A stretch of 64,000 bases of DNA from Brachionus rotundiformis (lineage: Eukaryota > Rotifera > Eurotatoria > Ploima > Brachionidae): positions 1,750,032 through 1,814,031 of the forward strand of contig JAESIW010000207.1 in the NCBI GenBank assembly GCA_016802295.1, given 5' to 3'. Each line of letters starts with the position of its first letter. Within the stretch, counting starts at the first letter, position 1. Both the position numbers and the translations under genes were made by a program. The notes beneath the pieces were generated by a model. It saw nothing but the letters and a program-made list of their open reading frames with translations. It did no database searches and was not told the origin of the DNA. Positions 58,505-64,000 of this stretch are shown here, one piece after another.

Positions 58505-59047
58505 ACATTATTAATCCAATTTAATCAAAACTAACTCGAGTGTTTATAATTTGTCACTTGAGAGTCCTCATCTACATCATAATTTATACAACACAAAAAC
58601 TTCAACTACTACTCTGTGTAGAATTGGTCAAAATATCAAAAAGACTTTCTCTAAACTCAACATAAACAACAACGACAACAAAAACAAGTTGTTGTTGTTG
58701 ATCTTTTGCCTATTTTAAAATTTTCTTTTATCTAAGCCACTTGCCAAACTCCAATTCAGCACGACTTTTTCCCCTATTCACATCAATTGCCACTATTTTT
58801 ACTATTATTATTAATATTATTGTTAGTATTCAATTATTAATGCATTAGTAGACAAGTTAGTGGAAACAAGTCGAAAACAAGCTGACTTGGAGTCGATGAA
58901 TGCAAATTGGTTGCCTAGAACTAATTCTATTTCATGCAAAAGCTACTTGAAATTTTAGTCTAGTTATGTGGACGCTTGAAAGCCTCTTATCCGAATTGTG
59001 TCTCAATAGGAGTGCATGTGTACATGCATGGGTATTTAATAGTAGTA

Positions 59048-59270
59048 CCGTATTTCCTCAAATAGAAGAAACTTGCTGCAGTTCTTCTTCAATCTAAAAC
59101 TATCCCTTATTCGAATTATTTATTTACAAAAAATGTGTCTTGTTTAAAAGAAAATTCATGAATTATCTCTAATGTAAAAATGTATTTTTCATGTATCTAA
59201 TAGAATTTTATTTGAGTCCCTTTTTTGAATGAAGAATTTTCGAATAGAAGAAACCTTTGATGAAATGCGG
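59048..59270. mobile_element. Small TIR element (MITE-like) with TA target duplication
   Basis: The left end CCGTATTTCCTC and the inverted right end CCGCATTTCATC match at 10 of 12 bases, each flanked outside by TA (59046-59047 and 59271-59272). The 223-bp interior has no ORF. AATAGAAGAAAC occurs next to both ends in direct orientation. Size, TIRs and TA duplication fit a non-autonomous DNA transposon. It abuts the LINE relic, so it probably inserted beside or into it. Confidence 0.65.
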
Positions 59271-59272
59271 TA

Positions 59273-59505
59273 ATAGCCGCGGCATAGTGCTCTATACCAG
59301 CGCTAATTTGCGCTTAGCAGATAGGGCTATTGCAGTCCAAATGAATTATGGATTCAGTTTGAACATTTCTTTATCAATTTAAGCCTTGAAACGGTTGACA
59401 ATCCTTGCTGATATTGTTTCTTTAGGTAGTTTATTCCATCATTCAGCAACTCTGCTAGTTAGTGTCCTTTTTTGCTGATCTCTCTTACAAGTTTATGACC
59501 ATTTG
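59273..59505 (-). pseudogene. Decayed 3' end of a non-LTR retrotransposon (reverse-transcriptase C-terminus)
   Basis: Read on the minus strand, this gives GHKLVRE, then after a frameshift TLTSRVAE, a stop, WNKLPKETISARIVNRFKA and another stop. That is the order of the C-terminal end of CR1/Jockey-like ORF2 proteins (GH..KL.., RV..WN.LP..., ..VN.FK). At least four in-frame stops and one frameshift show it is dead. The rest of the element is missing: upstream it runs straight into a (GT)n microsatellite. Confidence 0.7.
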
Positions 59506-62500
59506 TATTTGTATATGTATGTATATATGTGTGTGTGTGTGTGTATGTGGCTGTCTCTCTATTCTTCTATTCTTTCTTATTTTCCCTGGCGCTAAATCTT
59601 CAACAGAGAGAGATCTGAGATAAAAAAGAAAAGAAACGAGAAAATTAGAGACTCTTTCTTTGCGATTTACAGTCAATATATCAAAGCTACAATAACTGAT
59701 TGATTGATATACTGAAGCATAAAGATGCTAATCTACCTATAGACTGATAATGTTCGCTCTAAGATCTATTTGAAATTCGCACCATGTCAAAAACTTTATT
59801 GAGATCAAACTAAAAAGTTAATTAAATTCATGAATATTCAATGTCTCCAAAAAAAAATACAAAACAACAAAAAAAAACAAATTAAATTAAATTAAATTTT
59901 TAACCTAAAGGAGCCCTCTAAGCCCTTTAAATTAATAAAGATAGATCAATAATAGGGCTTGGAGAAATTCTAATCGATTTCAGTTTTTAATTGTTGGTTT
60001 TAATTGATTTTTTTTTTAGCTCAGTGACTACTACTTATTTATCAAGTCTGAAATTATTTTTAATTTTGAAAGCTTATTTATTTTTTTAATTAATAAAAAA
60101 CTCTCTTCTAATAATATGACAAGATTTTTATTACATGAACACATTTTTCACCTTCTGAATTTGGTAAATTATTGGTAAAATTTTCTTAAATTTAAAAATA
60201 AACTAAAAAATTTACTCAACTATTTTTCATGTGTCAAAATAAAGTTAAATTATCTTTGGTTAAAATTATCAAAATGTTAAGTCCTTCTGAGTTAGTTGAC
60301 CAGTGTGAAGTGACCTTAGCGCCTCCTCTGATGCTATTTACTCTCGAACCGTGAGCTTAATTTAGACAATTGTTTCTAGTTCCTTATCAGGTGACTAGAT
60401 CTAGTTTGGAATAAATTTTGGCCAATATTTTGGCTCGAAAGAACAAAATAATAGAGAAAAATAAAGAAAAATAATTTAGCGTTTGTTCAAGACCAATGTT
60501 TTGTGACAGACACCTCATGATGATGTTGAAATTATATTATTTCTTTTTAATTAAGAATTTTTATGTCATTAATTGGATTAAAATTGCTTTCAAAAGTCTG
60601 CTTCAATAGAGATTATAAAACTAGACGAACGCTTTTGTTTTTCTATTTGTAAAATAATTGGAAAAGAGAGCCATTTATTTGGTAATATGGCATAATGGTA
60701 TAATGTATTCTTTTCAATAGAAACAAATACACTTACTTTCTCTTGTTTATATGTTCGTGATTCTTTATTCATGTTTGTTTTGAATAACCGATTAGCGTGG
60801 CTCATTACCTAGGTCTATGAACCAATTTAATGCAAAACAAAAAGCAAAAAAATGTCAAAAAATCTCAATGATATATTCATTTCATCATAGTTTCTAATCA
60901 ATGGTTTTTTCTTAGTTGTTTTTCTTGTTTCAAATATTTAAAAGTAATTAGAATTCATTTTAAATAATGATTGTTCAAGCTAAAGTATTCTAGAATTGGT
61001 CGCTAAATTTTTCCAAATGACTCTATATACACAATAAGTTTTATTTTCTTCTTTATTTTTCGTTCTATTCAAACATAGCTACTAGTTACATTTAAAATTT
61101 AAAAATCCAAATGAATATATTAATTATTTGTTGTCTAATGAACTGATTGTTCAGGTAGATACTTAAATTCTTGGCAATACAGCAATTTATTTGACAATTT
61201 ATCTTCAATATGAATTCATGCGATAAACTGAATCAATTAGAAGCACTAACCATGAAATAGTGACAGTCTCTTTTTTTTTAACAAAAAAAAATAGCTAATT
61301 AATTTGTTAGTTTAATTATTGAAGAGAAAAAATTAAATAATAAGCTAACGCTAAATAAAGGTAAAAGTTTTAAAGTCAACTTATTGAAACTGTGGGTGCC
61401 CTGACAAGTTATTTGTCTGTTACGGCACACATACACTAGTGACAAGTGTCCTTCTTTGGAGAATTATTTAATATCTAAATTTCTATAATAAATAAAGAAC
61501 TTTAAAATATCTTTTTTAAAAATTATCATGATTTTTTGGTCAATAGAAGCTTTTCAAATATTTGAGATCACCTAAGCAACTGCTTGACAAATTAATCGCC
61601 AGCACTGGACAATGTTTGCTGAGCAAATGTTGAAAAGAAACACTGAATAATTGAAACCAAAATTCATGTTAAGGTGTTGATGTCAATCAACTGGTTAGTT
61701 TACTTTTATCAGCTATTATGCTTAAAATAGACATAAGGACAAATATTCTTCGACTAGTTGAAAAAAAGACCATATAAGATAAAACAAGAAAATGGAACGA
61801 TTAAATTTAATTGATATTTTATTCTAAAAAAAGTCAATATTTTGAAATTTATCGTGATAAATCAAAAATAGTTGTATTATTAAATTAGCTACAAATTTTT
61901 TAGATTTTTTTAAAATGTTATTTTATTTAATCATTTAAGTGAACTGTCTATAGATTAAATTTTAATATTTTTCCAGAAATTTTTGAATATTCAAATTGAA
62001 ACAAAACAAATAGATACAATGTTTAATTTTATGCTAATTAAATATCTTGTATTATCTTAATCATATTTTTTAAACAAACAAAATTTATCAGTGATTTTTA
62101 AATTTTGACACTAGAAGTTATTTAAGTCAATCATTCTTTTGACAATTAACTAGATATTCTTTATTTAAAAAAAAAACAAAAAATACTTTGTTTTTCCTTT
62201 TCAAATTATCAATTAAAATTTTGTGACAACAGCGCACTGAATTAAACCATTTTAATTATACTTAGATTTTAATTAAAAAATATTAACTAACTACTTTTTT
62301 ATATGCCTGATTTAAATTTAAAATTAGTACACTAAAATTATAAGAAAAATTTTATTAGAAAATGATAAAAGTTAAATTTTTATATATGGTCATAAATAAA
62401 ATTTTGAAAATAATTTAGTTAAGAATTTCATAAAAAAAAATTTTTCTCAAACATAGAGAATGGCTAAATGATCAAATTTACAAAAAAATTTCATTAAAAT

Positions 62501-64000
62501 TTCAATCAAAACAATAGATAGTTTCACAAAAAAAATAAAAAAGTTGATATTTCTTAAATATTTATTTAAAAATAATAATAATAATAATAATAATAACGAA
62601 AATAGAGGAAGATGAACATTTTTGAATATATGACAGCGATGGATATTTGAAAATATCCTTTTTTTTGACTACTTGACAGTTAAATTTAAGATAATTCAAT
62701 GAATATATTAACTATAGTCTGTTCAATTTAGTTTAAGCTAATTATTTTGTAATAAATATTTAAAAAAGATTATTAATTAGAATATTTCAAGTAATGTTTG
62801 CTCAGATACAACACTTTTGGCCACTAAATGCAATTGTTTACTTAATCTACAATCACTAATGATCAAATAAAATTAATTAATTTGAAAATTGTTCTGATTG
62901 TTTATAAAGCGGTTTTTCTTCTAAAATATTTATTTTAAATGTGCAAATTAAACACAGATACAAAGCTCCATTCTTTGTTATATAATTGAAAATAAAATGT
63001 AAATATTATATGGGAAAGAAAAGAATTTTCCATTCAAATAAGCTAATCACTTTGACTAATGTCTCCGAAATATTTCCTTTACTTTGAAATCAACAATTTA
63101 TTTGACTGAATCAATTTAAAATTTTAATATTTAAAAAATATTATGCTCAATGAAAAGATGAATGAAAGGTAAATCGATTTAAAATAATATTATGTACAAA
63201 TTAAATATCACCAATGTTGAATGAGAATCATATTCCAGCAGTTAAAATCAAAAATATTGATTTTCACTGAGATTTTTCAAACATCTTGATAGAAAATAAT
63301 TGTCAATGAGATATTTTTTTTTACATAACAAAATAAAAACTAGTTAATTTATTAGAAGAAAAATAGTATAATTTTGTTATAATCATCCAAAGGGAGTCAA
63401 TTGAACAACTAGTTTGCGAGAGTATGCTGGTTTTATTTATATTAATGCTTTCATGTGACCATTTTTATCTGGTAAATTCAAACATGTCATTTAAATCGAG
63501 CATACCTGTTTGCATAAGGACTCAAGTTGAATAAAAAATTATCATTTTTTTTCTTATCATGAATAGCTTGGAAAAATCTACAAAGCCAATAAACAAAAAC
63601 TGGTTCAGTTTAGGGACCTATATGAAGAAAAAAAATAAAAAAATTTCTCTAAAATTTTTACTTATTGAGTCATTAAAAAATTAAAAAAAAAAGTGCTTAA
63701 AAACATTCGATTTTAATATATATATTTATTTATATTTTCTAAAAAATTCATAATTACTGATTTTACCTTTGTGAATTCCTCTTGTTTCTTATTTTTGTTT
63801 CAATTTAAGGTACTTTTTTTTCCAAGTCTAAATTAACCCACGATCTATTTACAAAACATTTTAGGGATTAGATAAAAATATTCTTGACAATTAACCCCAA
63901 CTTTTATGTTTATCAAGCAAAACTCGACACAAAAAAAACAAAACTAAATGAGAAATGAATTCACGTAACGTGGCCGGAGTAGATGACTTTGTTCTTTTGG
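59506..64000. other. Non-coding region to the window edge
   Basis: (GT)n at 59528-59544 and (AAT)n at 62571-62597 are present. The minus-strand ORF at 60590-60805 lacks any recognisable domain. No gene is supported. The last 45 bases (from about 63956) are GC-richer and could be the edge of an exon of a gene outside the window, but this is too short to call. Confidence 0.5.
62571..62597. repeat. (AAT)n microsatellite
   Basis: Nine ATA/AAT units. Confidence 0.9.

Noticed and set aside
1..64000. CRISPR arrays, bacterial operons, phage or plasmid functions, and full-length tRNA or rRNA genes
   Set aside because: None seen on reading both strands; gene structure is eukaryotic throughout.

Overview
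This is eukaryotic, strongly AT-rich DNA. Most genes are split by short introns (about 45-70 bases, GT..AG), and the products are clearly animal: CPT2, RUS1-type DUF647, a TDRD12-type Tudor/helicase-like protein, SART1, a Cys-loop receptor, a GPCR, a forkhead factor and an Lhx1/5 LIM-homeobox factor. Two genes look acquired from non-animals: fungal-type CBM1 proteins and a D-cysteine desulfhydrase/ACC-deaminase-like enzyme. Tiny introns, low GC and acquired metabolic genes make a rotifer (monogonont, Brachionus-like) my best guess. That is inference, not proof.

Layout. From 1 to 30.9 kb every gene I can support is on the minus strand. In order of increasing coordinate these are a secreted CBM1-CBM1 protein with a membrane anchor, a CBM1-CBM1 enzyme-like protein sharing an identical 249-bp block with it, an orphan single-pass membrane protein, an unconventional myosin ending in an SH2 domain, a GC-richer 420-bp-period repeat, CPT2, a nicotinic-type receptor subunit, a sigma-type GST, a candidate amidated neuropeptide precursor, RUS1, and a Tudor / degenerate DEAD helicase / CCCH / Tudor / CS protein (TDRD12 family). 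The last contains an assembly gap flanked by two copies of the same exon. From 31 to 47 kb strands alternate: a long imperfect palindrome, SART1 (+), the PLP enzyme (-), a divergent forkhead gene (+), a dual-specificity phosphatase with an altered P-loop (-), a rhodopsin-like GPCR (-) and a membrane-anchored EGF/trypsin-like protease (+). From 47 to 64 kb the only gene is Lhx1/5 (-, with a second gap). It sits in long non-coding flanks rich in GT/CT microsatellites and also holding a perfect palindrome, a small TIR element and a dead LINE 3' end.

How they fit together. There is no operon-like pathway. The two CBM1 genes are a local duplicate pair probably acting outside the cell on plant or algal polysaccharide. 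TDRD12 belongs to germline piRNA biology. SART1 acts in the spliceosome, and CPT2 and RUS1 are housekeeping genes. The nicotinic-type receptor, the candidate neuropeptide and the GPCR are neural signalling genes. Lhx1/5 in a gene desert is a typical developmental-regulator neighbourhood. The most unusual items are the myosin-SH2 fusion, the CBM1 pair with its identical block, the 285-bp palindrome, the possible ribozyme-type repeat at 13.1-13.6 kb and the candidate peptide precursor.
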